From VXYK01 sp965221585 (lineage in GTDB: Bacteria; Actinomycetota; Acidimicrobiia; Acidimicrobiales; Aldehydirespiratoraceae), in the NCBI GenBank assembly GCA_965221585.1, contig OZ244898.1:124001-188000 (forward strand): a stretch of DNA of 64,000 nucleotides, read 5' to 3'. Shown piece after piece: positions 7,334-15,621 of the stretch. The position numbers were made by a program, and so were the translations under genes. The notes below the pieces were generated by a model. It was not told where the DNA came from. It saw only the letters and a program-made list of their open reading frames with translations, and searched no databases. Numbering within the stretch: position 1 is the first letter of the stretch; each line of letters opens with the position of its first letter.

Positions 7334-9106
7334 ATGACGTCTGGTGTTGATGTCCTGCGCGTGGCCGTGTGCCACATGAACCCGACTGTGGGCGACCTCC
7401 AGGGCAACGTGGCGCTTGCATTGGCCGCGCTCGCGCAGGCCGAGGAGGCAGATGCCGACGTTGCGGTCATGCCGGAGATGGCCATTACGGGTTACCCGCC
7501 CGAGGATCTGGTGTTGAGACCCGGCTTCGTGGCCGACTGTCGGGCGACGGTGGAGAAGTTCGCCACGCAGACCTCGCGCTGCGCGGCTGTGGTCGGGTTC
7601 GCCGATGGAGACCCGTCACCGGAACGCACCGTCGCTGACCGAGCCGTTATCGACGACGACGGGCTCGGTTACAACAGCGGCGTGTGGAATGCCCTGGCGA
7701 TATGTGCGGGGGGCCGTGTTGTCGGCACCTATTACAAGCGCCACCTTCCCAACTACGACGTTTTTGACGAACTGCGCTACTTCCAGCGCGGCGATGATCC
7801 GCTGACCCTCTACGAGATCGGCGGTGTGGCTGTCGGTGTGACGGTGTGTGAGGACTCGTGGATTCCCGACGGCCCGGTTTCGAGGCTCGCCTCGGCGGGG
7901 GCCCGGGTCGTGGTCAACGTCAACGGCTCGCCGTTCCGTGCGGGCAAGCAGTCGGTGCGTGAACAGGTCATCAGCGAACGGGTGGCCGAGGCGGGGGTTC
8001 CGGTCCTGTACGCAAACCTGGTCGGTGGGCAGGACGAACTGGTCTTCGACGGCGGCTCGTTCGTTGTGAGCCCGTCGCCGCAGGGGCCGGAGGTGACGGC
8101 CCGCTGTGAGCGTTTCGCGGAACGCGTCGAGGTGATCGACATCGAGTTGCCGAGTGTTCGTGAGGCTACCGAGCAGGCTTCGGTGGTTGTGGTCTCGGCC
8201 CGGAGTCCCCGACAGCGGGATCAGCTGGCGGTGCCTCTCAGCGAACCGTTGTCGGAGTTAGCCGAACAGTGGCGGGCACTGGAGCTAGCCACCCGCGACT
8301 ACGTCCACAAGAGCGGGTTCAGCGATGTCTGTGTCGGCCTTTCGGGCGGGGTCGACTCGTCGATCACCGCGACCATTGCGGCTGATGCGCTCGGCGCGAG
8401 CCATGTCCACGGGGTGTTGATGCCCTCGCGGTACTCGAGTGGTCATTCGATCGCCGATGCTGAAGCTCTGGCCGCCAATCTCGGTATCGACACGCGTACC
8501 GTCGCCATCGAGCCTGTGCATGCCGCGGTCACAGAGTTGTTGTCGGGCGACTCGGCCACTCCTGGGAATCTGGGTGATCTGACCGATCAGAACGTGCAGT
8601 CGCGGATCCGCGGCGTGTTGTTGATGGCGCTGGCGAATGAACACGGCTGGTTGGTCCTGACGACCGGCAACAAGTCGGAGGCGGCCGTCGGGTATTCGAC
8701 CCTCTACGGCGACACGGCCGGTGCGTATGCGGTCATCAAGGATGTCTGGAAGCTCACTGTCTATGAGTTGTGCCGGTGGCGCAATGCCCAGGGCGCTGCG
8801 GTGATTCCCGAGTCTGTGCTCGACAAGGCTCCGTCGGCTGAGCTCAGACCGGATCAGCGTGACGATCAGTCCCTTCCGCCCTATGACGTGCTCGACCCGA
8901 TCCTGCGGGCTTACGTGGAGCGTGATCTGGGGGTGGCGGAGATCGTTGAGCAGGGCCTGGGTGACCGCGAGCTGGTACAGCAGGTCTGTCGCCTGGTCGA
9001 TATCGCCGAGTTCAAACGGCGCCAGACTCCGATCGGGGCTCGTGTCAGCAACAAGGCGTTCGGTCGTGACCGCCGTATGCCGATCGTCAACCGCTACAGG
9101 GCGTGA
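7334..9106 (+). CDS. nadE: Glutamine-dependent NAD+ synthetase
   Basis: 590 residues from ATG 7334. The N-terminal nitrilase-fold glutaminase has the E48 (MPEMAITGYPPEDL), K135 (YYKRHLPN) and C172 (VTVCEDSW) triad. The C-terminal ATP-pyrophosphatase has SGGVDSS at 337-343 and TTGNKSEAAVGYSTLYGD for substrate binding. It amidates nicotinate adenine dinucleotide to NAD+ using glutamine-derived ammonia, the last step of NAD synthesis. Length and order match the two-domain bacterial enzyme. It shares its upstream region with the divergent MDR oxidoreductase. Confidence 0.96.
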   Translation: MTSGVDVLRVAVCHMNPTVGDLQGNVALALAALAQAEEADADVAVMPEMAITGYPPEDLVLRPGFVADCRATVEKFATQTSRCAAVVGFADGDPSPERTVADRAVIDDDGLGYNSGVWNALAICAGGRVVGTYYKRHLPNYDVFDELRYFQRGDDPLTLYEIGGVAVGVTVCEDSWIPDGPVSRLASAGARVVVNVNGSPFRAGKQSVREQVISERVAEAGVPVLYANLVGGQDELVFDGGSFVVSPSPQGPEVTARCERFAERVEVIDIELPSVREATEQASVVVVSARSPRQRDQLAVPLSEPLSELAEQWRALELATRDYVHKSGFSDVCVGLSGGVDSSITATIAADALGASHVHGVLMPSRYSSGHSIADAEALAANLGIDTRTVAIEPVHAAVTELLSGDSATPGNLGDLTDQNVQSRIRGVLLMALANEHGWLVLTTGNKSEAAVGYSTLYGDTAGAYAVIKDVWKLTVYELCRWRNAQGAAVIPESVLDKAPSAELRPDQRDDQSLPPYDVLDPILRAYVERDLGVAEIVEQGLGDRELVQQVCRLVDIAEFKRRQTPIGARVSNKAFGRDRRMPIVNRYRA

Positions 9107-9119
9107 GGGGCACCACGCC

Positions 9120-9731
9120 ATGAGTGATTCGCCGACGAACGACACTGAGTCTTTGGACGAGGAGTTCTTGACGGTCGCTGCGACGGCGACCGTGCTGCGC
9201 GACCTCCACTGGGCTTCTTCGAGTCTGTTCGAGTTGTTCGTTGGGTGGGCCGGTGAAGTCGAACCCGAACACGGTGAGGTCGCTGCGTGGCTGTCGTCCA
9301 CCGGCCGTCATCTGGGCGAGCAGGCTGAGAATCTGAAGGCGTTGATGCCGGATTCGGTGCTTCTGAGCGATCTGACGGCCCTGGGTGCCCCGTCTCCACA
9401 GTCCGAGAGCGCCCTCGAGGCCATTCGCGGCGTTCAGGGAACAGCCGTGCGACTGGCGGTCGCCCAGCAGGTGCTTCTGGCTCGACTCTCAGAATCGTGC
9501 GAGGCGCTGCAACGGCTGGCTGATCCGCATGCTGACGCGCCGCTGATCCGTGCGCTCGGTTTCCTGCTGTTAGACCTGCGTAATGACCGTGAGGCGGGTG
9601 AACTTCTGCTGGGGGTTCTGCGCCACTCGGGCAGCGACGAACAGATCAGCGCAGCGATGACGGAAGCCGAGAAGCAACTCGTCTCGGCGGGCGGACTCGT
9701 ACCGGCGGGAGTGCTTCGCTCAAACCGATAG
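9120..9731 (+). CDS. Hypothetical helical protein
   Basis: 203 residues if started at the ATG at 9120, 14 nt after nadE. The sequence is rich in Ala, Leu, Glu and Ser and should be almost entirely alpha-helical, with repeated LxxL patterns such as LRDLHWASSSLFELFVGWAG and AQQVLLARLSESCEALQRLA. There is no signal peptide or membrane segment, and few cysteines or histidines that would mark a metal site. I do not recognise a family. Position suggests co-transcription with nadE, upstream of a sigma factor gene. Confidence 0.7.
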   Translation: MSDSPTNDTESLDEEFLTVAATATVLRDLHWASSSLFELFVGWAGEVEPEHGEVAAWLSSTGRHLGEQAENLKALMPDSVLLSDLTALGAPSPQSESALEAIRGVQGTAVRLAVAQQVLLARLSESCEALQRLADPHADAPLIRALGFLLLDLRNDREAGELLLGVLRHSGSDEQISAAMTEAEKQLVSAGGLVPAGVLRSNR

Positions 9732-9771
9732 GAACTGTCACTCGGTTGTATAAGAACAATCCATCGGTATC

Positions 9772-10743
<972 letters not shown>

Positions 10744-10755
10744 CGCCGAGGCGGG

Positions 10756-10768
10756 CCCTGAAGCAGGG
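10756..10768. terminator. Short hairpin between convergent genes
   Basis: CCCTG-AAG-CAGGG forms a 5-bp stem in the 26-nt gap between the sigma factor stop and the convergent flavoprotein stop. It has no proper U-tract, so terminator function is a guess. Confidence 0.25.
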
Positions 10769-10769
10769 T

Positions 10770-12107
10770 TCAACCGTGGACTGTCATTGAGGTTGCCGCT
10801 GGGGTGCGGTTGCGGCTGAAGAATCCGGTCTCGATGGGCATGCCGGTGTAGCGTCCCTCGACCACGAGCGGATCGTTGTCGTGGTCGAGCCCTGCTTCGA
10901 CCGCGGTGATCAACTCAGCCATCAGGTGCCCCGCGACCGGTCCGTTCTTGTACTGGTTGCCGCTGGTGCCGATGGCGACGTAGAACCCGTCGAGGTCGGT
11001 GCGGTCGTAGATCGGAACCCAGTCGTCACTGACGTCGTAGAGGTCGACGACACCCTTCTTCTGGTGGGGGATCCCGAGGCCCGGGATCCGCCGGCCGGCG
11101 CGCAGAACCTGGGCCTCCCACTGGCTGTCGCTGATCCGGTCGTCGTAGTCGTCGGGGTGGACCCACTGCTGTTCGTCGCAGGTCGGGTCGCCGCTGCCGA
11201 TAAGGATGTGGTTGCCGACCTCGGGCCGGTAGTAGACCCCGGTGTCGTCGTCGGTGGCGGTGACGCCGTGCGTCTCGTAGTCGAACCCCTCCGGCGAGGG
11301 CACGTGATGCACTTCGTGGCGCAGGGCCCGGGTCTTGATCCTCATCGAGTCGTAGACCCCGGCCATCTGGTTGATCAGATAAGAGTGGGGGCCGGCGACG
11401 TTGACCACGACCGGAGCGTTGATGGTGGTGCCGTCGTCGAGCGTGACGCCGGTGATCCGTTGCGGCGAGCGCAGGATGTCCACGACCTGCGACTTGAACT
11501 TGAAGCGGGCACCTGAAGCCTCTGCGGCCCGTTGCAGGTTGTGCACCGAGAGCTGCGGGTCGTTCACATAGCCGGCCTCGGGCGAGTAGATCGCGCCGGT
11601 GAGCTGCTGTTCGGGCTCCTGCCAGAAGGCATCGTCCGACGGCAGTTTGGGCGGTCCGTGGGATCCCTGGTCAAAGATCGGCAGATGCCGGGAGAGGTCG
11701 TCGAGAGACCAGTCCTGGAAGGGTATTCCGAGTTCCTGCCAGAGGGCGCGTACTCGTTGCGGATGGTCGGTGTCGTCGCTGAGCAGCAACAACTGCCCGC
11801 ACTGGCGGTACTCGATCAGGCCCAACTCGTCAGCGACACCGATGTGGTCGCGCCAGTTGAGCCAGTAGTGGAGACCTTCCCAGGCCAGCAGGACTCCTGG
11901 TTTCGTGGAGTAGCTGAACCGCACGATCGCACAGGAGTTGAGGGTCGACCCCGCTCCTGCGGCGGCGGCCTTGTCGACGCACAGTACCCGCTGGCCGCGC
12001 CGGGCGAGTTCCAGCGTCGTTGCTGCGCCGATGACGCCGGCGCCGATGACGACCGCGTCGTAGCTGTCGCTGCTGTCGGTGCCCGTTGAGTGCTGACCGA
12101 GGTTCAT
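10770..12107 (-). CDS. FAD-dependent oxidoreductase of the DAO (sarcosine/glycine oxidase-like) family
   Basis: 445 residues. The N-terminal Rossmann fold reads VVIGAGVIGAATTLELARRG with an acidic residue closing strand 2 (VLCVDK). The DAO-type substrate domain includes GVTLDDGTTINAPVVVNVAG and ends YVAIGTSGNQYKNGPVAGHL near the flavin. Members oxidise the C-N bond of amino acids or N-methyl amino acids, producing H2O2 or reducing an acceptor. Substrate cannot be read from the sequence. There is no signal peptide. The gene is divergent from nothing nearby and is convergent with the sigma factor. Confidence 0.88.
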   Translation of the reverse strand: MNLGQHSTGTDSSDSYDAVVIGAGVIGAATTLELARRGQRVLCVDKAAAAGAGSTLNSCAIVRFSYSTKPGVLLAWEGLHYWLNWRDHIGVADELGLIEYRQCGQLLLLSDDTDHPQRVRALWQELGIPFQDWSLDDLSRHLPIFDQGSHGPPKLPSDDAFWQEPEQQLTGAIYSPEAGYVNDPQLSVHNLQRAAEASGARFKFKSQVVDILRSPQRITGVTLDDGTTINAPVVVNVAGPHSYLINQMAGVYDSMRIKTRALRHEVHHVPSPEGFDYETHGVTATDDDTGVYYRPEVGNHILIGSGDPTCDEQQWVHPDDYDDRISDSQWEAQVLRAGRRIPGLGIPHQKKGVVDLYDVSDDWVPIYDRTDLDGFYVAIGTSGNQYKNGPVAGHLMAELITAVEAGLDHDNDPLVVEGRYTGMPIETGFFSRNRTPAATSMTVHG

Positions 12108-12113
12108 CGGGGG

Positions 12114-12119
12114 ATCATA
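12114..12119 (-). promoter_or_regulatory. -10 box for leaderless flavoprotein transcript
   Basis: On the minus strand TATGAT is followed by six bases (CCCCCG) and then the ATG at 12107. This again fits a transcript starting at the initiation codon. Confidence 0.5.
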
Positions 12120-12140
12120 TCCAGCCAGGTTCTAGGGGCT

Positions 12141-13295
12141 CTATCGGCGGAGCAGTTGTTTGACCCGATTCACGGCAGGGGTCCACAGCATTTCGGCTTC
12201 GGTGAACCGGCGATGGTTCTCGCCGGGCAGCCCGGTCGGGTCATAGAAGCTCTTGTCGGTTTTCTTGCGCAGTTCGCTCGTCCGCCTCAGCACTTTCAAC
12301 GCGGCGTAGGCAGCGCCCTTGTGGGTCCAGCCCTGGCGCTGGTAGTTCCAGTTGTCGGGTGCCAGTTCCTGTGCTGTGGCGAAGTGTTCTTGGGCACGTT
12401 CGCTGTCGTCTGAAGCCTCGAAGTGCAGGGCCAGCTTGAAGGTCGCTTCGGCGAGCAGTTTGTCGTCGTCGACGGGTTTGAGCCGTTCGCTGAGTTCACT
12501 GCTCGACCAGACGTGCTCGCTGTCGGCCCCGCGTTCGATCCAGTCGCGGGTTGCGTCGGCGAACGAGTTGTCGCCCATGCGGACCTTGCCCAGGCCGAAC
12601 CGGATGATCGTCTCTGCGGGGTAGACGCCTTCGTTGCTGCGGACGATCTGGCCGTCTTCGTCGATCCAGGCGGCCGACGGCACGTTCACCCAGCCGAACA
12701 GCGAACTGATCTCGTGGGTCGGGTCGATGATGCAGCGGTACGTCGGCGAGGCCCGGTCGAGCCATTTGTTCACGGCGGCGGGGCCTCCTGAGTCCTGGGC
12801 GACGCTGATCAGCTTGAACCGGTCCTGACCTATCGATTCGTAGAGTTCCTGCCAGACCGGCAGGCTGACCCGGCAGCCTCACCAGGATGACCAGGTGAAC
12901 AACACCACCTTGTGGCCGCGCAACTCGGAGAGTTTGAACTCCTCGCCGTTGCGGTCGGTCACCTCGAAGTCGGGCGCGACTCCGCATTCCAAGCCGGTCT
13001 GGCGGACTGCGGGCACTGTGCCGAGGCTCCACACGTTGCCGTCGCGCACGTATTTCTGGCCGATCATGTCGGCGAAATCCGAGTAGTTGAACCACACCCA
13101 GTCGTCGGCATCGGCGATCCATTCCTCGCGTTTGCTTTCCGGCAGCGGCACGCACAGCTCGCCGAGGCACGCGCCCTGCGGTTTCATCTGCCAGCCGGTG
13201 GCGTCGGGGAGTTCACCGAGCCGCACCCACAGGGACTCCGTTTCGTCGGAGCGTTGGAGGAACTCTTTCGTCTTGCCGTTTGCGAGGATGATCAC
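12141..13295 (-). CDS. Selenocysteine-containing redoxin (thioredoxin-like) protein, UGA at codon 139
   Basis: The frame starts at GTG 13295 (GGAGA upstream) and reaches a TGA at 12881-12879. It then continues in the same frame to a stop at 12141, giving 384 residues. The TGA falls where AhpC/TSA-redoxin proteins carry the active-site Cys: LFTWSSW-U-GCRVSLPVWQ, i.e. a Sec-Gly-Cys motif. The fold continues correctly after it (KLISVAQDSGGP, CIIDPTHEISSLFGWVNVPS). A SECIS-like hairpin lies just downstream of the UGA, and a tRNA-Sec gene occurs in this window. N-terminal residues 1-110 carry a C43/C48 pair, and the C terminus (about 130 residues) is helical, TPR-like. No signal peptide is seen. 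A Cys-to-stop mutation is the alternative, but the hairpin argues against it. Confidence 0.85.
12843..12871 (-). promoter_or_regulatory. Bacterial SECIS-like hairpin for selenocysteine insertion
   Basis: In the mRNA, counting the U of UGA as 1, bases 18-23 (CCUGCC) pair perfectly with 29-34 (GGCAGG) around the loop GGUCU. A lower helix pairs 11-14 (GGGU) with 36-39 (ACUC) across a small internal loop. The loop G25-U26 sits within two bases of the G23-U24 that SelB contacts in E. coli fdhF, whose apical loop, as I recall it, has the same GGUCU. The hairpin lies wholly inside the coding sequence, as bacterial SECIS elements do. Confidence 0.78.
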
Positions 13296-13450
13296 GATTT
13301 CTCCGCGTTAGCCATTCGGCCGGCCAAACATGCGCTGCCCGGCCCATTCCGCCCCGATGCTACCCGACCGTAGTAGCACGATGTTCCGAGGCGGATACAC
13401 CCACGGCGTCGGAGGGCCGCGGCAACGATTCCTGCTCTTGCGCTGCCCTG

Positions 13451-13470
13451 TGTAGCATAATCATGCTACA
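13451..13470. promoter_or_regulatory. Palindromic operator of the MazEF-like operon
   Basis: TGTAGCAT-AATC-ATGCTACA is a perfect 8-bp inverted repeat ending 8 nt before the antitoxin ATG. A TACATT box (13467-13472) overlaps its right arm and ends 6 nt before the ATG. Antitoxin binding here would block the promoter, the usual autoregulation of type II toxin-antitoxin operons. Confidence 0.75.
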
Positions 13471-13478
13471 TTTGTGCG

Positions 13479-13715
13479 ATGCCAAGGGTAAGGATCAGCA
13501 CGACGGTGAGCGATGTCTTGTTGGAGCAGGCCCGCTCAGCCGACCCCGATTTGAACGACGCCGCTCTTTTGGACCGCGCTCTTTCGGCTTTGTGTGCCGA
13601 GCATCGTGCCGGTGAGGTTGATCGTTCATACCGGGTCTTTGCGGATCTCCCGCTCGAGACCGAAGACGAATGGGGCAACCTGGAGAACTTCCTTGGCTCC
13701 GTCGAGGGATCGTGA
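13479..13715 (+). CDS. Antitoxin of a MazEF-type toxin-antitoxin pair
   Basis: 78 residues. The N terminus (MPRVRISTTVSDVLLEQAR) looks like a ribbon-helix-helix DNA-binding segment, followed by an acidic, probably disordered tail (LPLETEDEWGNLENFLGS) of the kind that wraps a MazF toxin. Its stop overlaps the GTG of the toxin by 3 nt (GTGA), giving tight translational coupling. A perfect palindrome just upstream is the likely autoregulatory operator. The family was assigned from size, layout and the toxin partner. Confidence 0.8.
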   Translation: MPRVRISTTVSDVLLEQARSADPDLNDAALLDRALSALCAEHRAGEVDRSYRVFADLPLETEDEWGNLENFLGSVEGS

Positions 13716-14044
13716 ACGGGATACCGCAACGGGGTGAGGTCTGGTGGTGCGAAGTGCCGGACAAACACCGTCGGCCGGTGGCTGTGCTGTCCCGCGATGC
13801 CGCAATATCCGCACTTCGTCGGGTGATCGTCGCACCGTGCAGCACGATCGACAGGAATCTCGTAACGGAGGTTCGTCTTGAACCAGAGGAAGACCCTGTG
13901 CGCCGTGCCTGTGTGATCCAGTTGGATGCCACGTTCAACGTGTCGGTAGAGAGCCTTACCTCCCGACTCGGCCGTCTCAGCGGAGCACGAATGCACCAAG
14001 TCTGTGAAGCGCTAGCCACTGCCGTCGACTGCCGCCGAATCTGA
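13712..14044 (+). CDS. mazF: MazF/PemK-type endoribonuclease toxin
   Basis: 110 residues from GTG 13712. PQRGEVWWCEVP is the signature opening of the MazF/PemK/Kid fold, and RPVAVLSRDAAI, VIVAPCSTIDR and VTEVRLEPEEDPVRRACVIQLD match the following strands, with the Arg and Ser/Thr residues that cut single-stranded RNA. It should cleave mRNA at short motifs when the antitoxin is degraded. It forms the left edge of the defence island and ends 121 nt before the convergent fic gene. Confidence 0.88.
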   Translation: MNGIPQRGEVWWCEVPDKHRRPVAVLSRDAAISALRRVIVAPCSTIDRNLVTEVRLEPEEDPVRRACVIQLDATFNVSVESLTSRLGRLSGARMHQVCEALATAVDCRRI

Positions 14045-14165
14045 GATCGCTCAGTCGAACAACCTGCGCACCCTCGCGACCGGTGATGCTTGCCGATGGG
14101 TCGTGCCTTCGGCTGTGACGTGAAGGAGGTGCCGCCCGCCGATTGGGAGGCGCCGACCAAGACGC

Positions 14166-15503
14166 TTACCGCTGCTTGTTTCGAGCAGCTATGGCTTCGG
14201 CCGTGGTGGTCTTTCGATCGATAGCGATGTCGTTGCCGCCAGAGTCCCCGATACCGAAGATGGCTGAGAGGTCCGAGTTCGATCCCGGTTGAGCCAGTGC
14301 TTGTTCGAGGTCGCTGAACAGGTCGAGAACATCGGTCGCCTCAAAGACCCGGTAACGCTGTCGACCGACGTTGCGCTGACGCAAGATTCCTGCTTCGGCC
14401 AGGGCGTTGACGGCGTCGGTGGTCCGTGCTCTGGATCGACCGATCAGCTTGCAGGCCGACTCGACGTTGATGATCGGCACGCCCGGGAGTACACGCAGGA
14501 GTTTGTCGGCGCTGGAGTCAGTTCGCACACGGCCGAGCTTCGAACGCCAGGATTCGGTGATCTTGTGGATTTCTTCGCTGTAGGTCTCGGCGTCTCGACA
14601 GGCACGGCGTGCAGCGGCGGCGAACAGGGCCAGCCATTGGACTGCTCCATCGGAGCGTTCTGCGCTGTCGGGTTCGCTGAGATGACGGTACGTTGTCAAT
14701 CCGTTGACGTAGTCGTCGGACCAGGTCGCCAGGACCAGGCTGATCGGTGGTACGAATGCGGGAGCGAGACCGCGTCGCCGCAGAACGACATGGATCAGGG
14801 CGCGCCCGGTGCGACCGTTGCCGTCGGCGAACGGATGGAGAGTTTCGAACTGCGCGTGCGTGATGGCGGCCTGGACGAGCGGGGAGTGTTGGTCGCCGTT
14901 GGCATAGTCGAGCAGGTCGCGCAAGAGCTCGGGGAGATATTCAGGAGGCGGCGGGACGAAGACCGCGCTGCACGGGTTGAAGGAACTGCCGCCAATCCAG
15001 TTCTGTTGTTGGCGGACCGTACCTCCGAGCGCTGGTGTGGGCGAGTTGTCCATGAGGGTTCGGTGAACTGAGAGCAGATTCTCCAGTTCGAAGGTGGCGG
15101 TGTTGGTTGCGAGTTCGACGGCTGATTCCATCGCCGCGATGTTGCCGATGATTTCTACCGCGACCCGGTCGTTTGGATCGCCCCCGAGAGCCATGGCTGC
15201 TTCGGCACGGGCGAGTCTTCGGGCTTCGGCGTCGAGGCCCTCGATCTTGGAAGATGCGACCGATTCCGCTCGGAGGAGGAAGCGGGCGAGGCCTTCGAGG
15301 CTTACGTGAGCGGTGCCTCTGTCGTTCAGCGCGCGAACGGCTGCTTCCGCATCGGCGATATCAGCGGCGACATCGGCTGGGATCGACAGGTCCCAGCCGA
15401 TCAACGGGTCGGCCAGGTACGCGTTGTAGGAGCATCCGCGCCGATCGCGCCGACTCGGTCCTTCGAACCTTGCTTCCCAGTGCTTCTGTAAGTGTGATGC
15501 CAT
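14166..15503 (-). CDS. fic: Fic family AMP-transferase-like protein with N-terminal inhibitory motif
   Basis: 445 residues. The catalytic motif is HPFADGNGRTGR (H223), the complete Fic HxFxxGNGRxxR that transfers AMP or a similar group from a nucleotide to a protein hydroxyl. VASSKIEG at residues 82-89 matches the (S/T)xxxE(G/N) inhibitory helix, whose Glu blocks gamma-phosphate binding, making this a class II (self-inhibited) Fic. The C terminus holds a winged-helix-like segment (LIGRSRARTTDAVNALAEAG) that could bind DNA. It is divergent from hsdR over an operator-like region. Fic genes are known companions of type I restriction loci, but their role there is unclear. Confidence 0.9.
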   Translation of the reverse strand: MASHLQKHWEARFEGPSRRDRRGCSYNAYLADPLIGWDLSIPADVAADIADAEAAVRALNDRGTAHVSLEGLARFLLRAESVASSKIEGLDAEARRLARAEAAMALGGDPNDRVAVEIIGNIAAMESAVELATNTATFELENLLSVHRTLMDNSPTPALGGTVRQQQNWIGGSSFNPCSAVFVPPPPEYLPELLRDLLDYANGDQHSPLVQAAITHAQFETLHPFADGNGRTGRALIHVVLRRRGLAPAFVPPISLVLATWSDDYVNGLTTYRHLSEPDSAERSDGAVQWLALFAAAARRACRDAETYSEEIHKITESWRSKLGRVRTDSSADKLLRVLPGVPIINVESACKLIGRSRARTTDAVNALAEAGILRQRNVGRQRYRVFEATDVLDLFSDLEQALAQPGSNSDLSAIFGIGDSGGNDIAIDRKTTTAEAIAARNKQR

Positions 15504-15511
15504 CGATCCTC

Positions 15512-15543
15512 TAAGTTACGGTTATCTGTTAAGTGTAACTTAA
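15512..15543. promoter_or_regulatory. Nested inverted repeats between divergent fic and hsdR
   Basis: TAAGTTAC (15512-15519) and GTAACTTA (15535-15542) are perfect 8-bp complements 15 nt apart. A second palindrome, TTAAGT-GTA-ACTTAA (15529-15543), overlaps the right arm. The AT-rich segment stands out in a GC-rich genome and lies 9-40 nt before fic. A regulator, possibly Fic's own C-terminal helix-turn-helix region, could control both directions. Confidence 0.6.
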
Positions 15544-15621
15544 TTTCAATAGAATCTCATAGGTATTGGTCGGGAACGCAGGCTGGAAGCATGCGCGGGG
15601 AGTTCTGGATCTCTGGCAAGA

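Noticed and set aside
12879..12881. The TGA in the redoxin frame as an ordinary stop or pseudogene mutation
   Set aside because: It lies exactly at the active-site Cys codon, the downstream frame stays open with conserved redoxin sequence, and a SECIS-like hairpin follows, with a tRNA-Sec gene in the window. A sequencing error or point mutation remains possible but is less likely.
14096..14223. A 42-codon plus-strand frame between mazF and fic
   Set aside because: It runs into the 3' end of fic on the opposite strand, and its protein shows no recognisable pattern. Probably chance.
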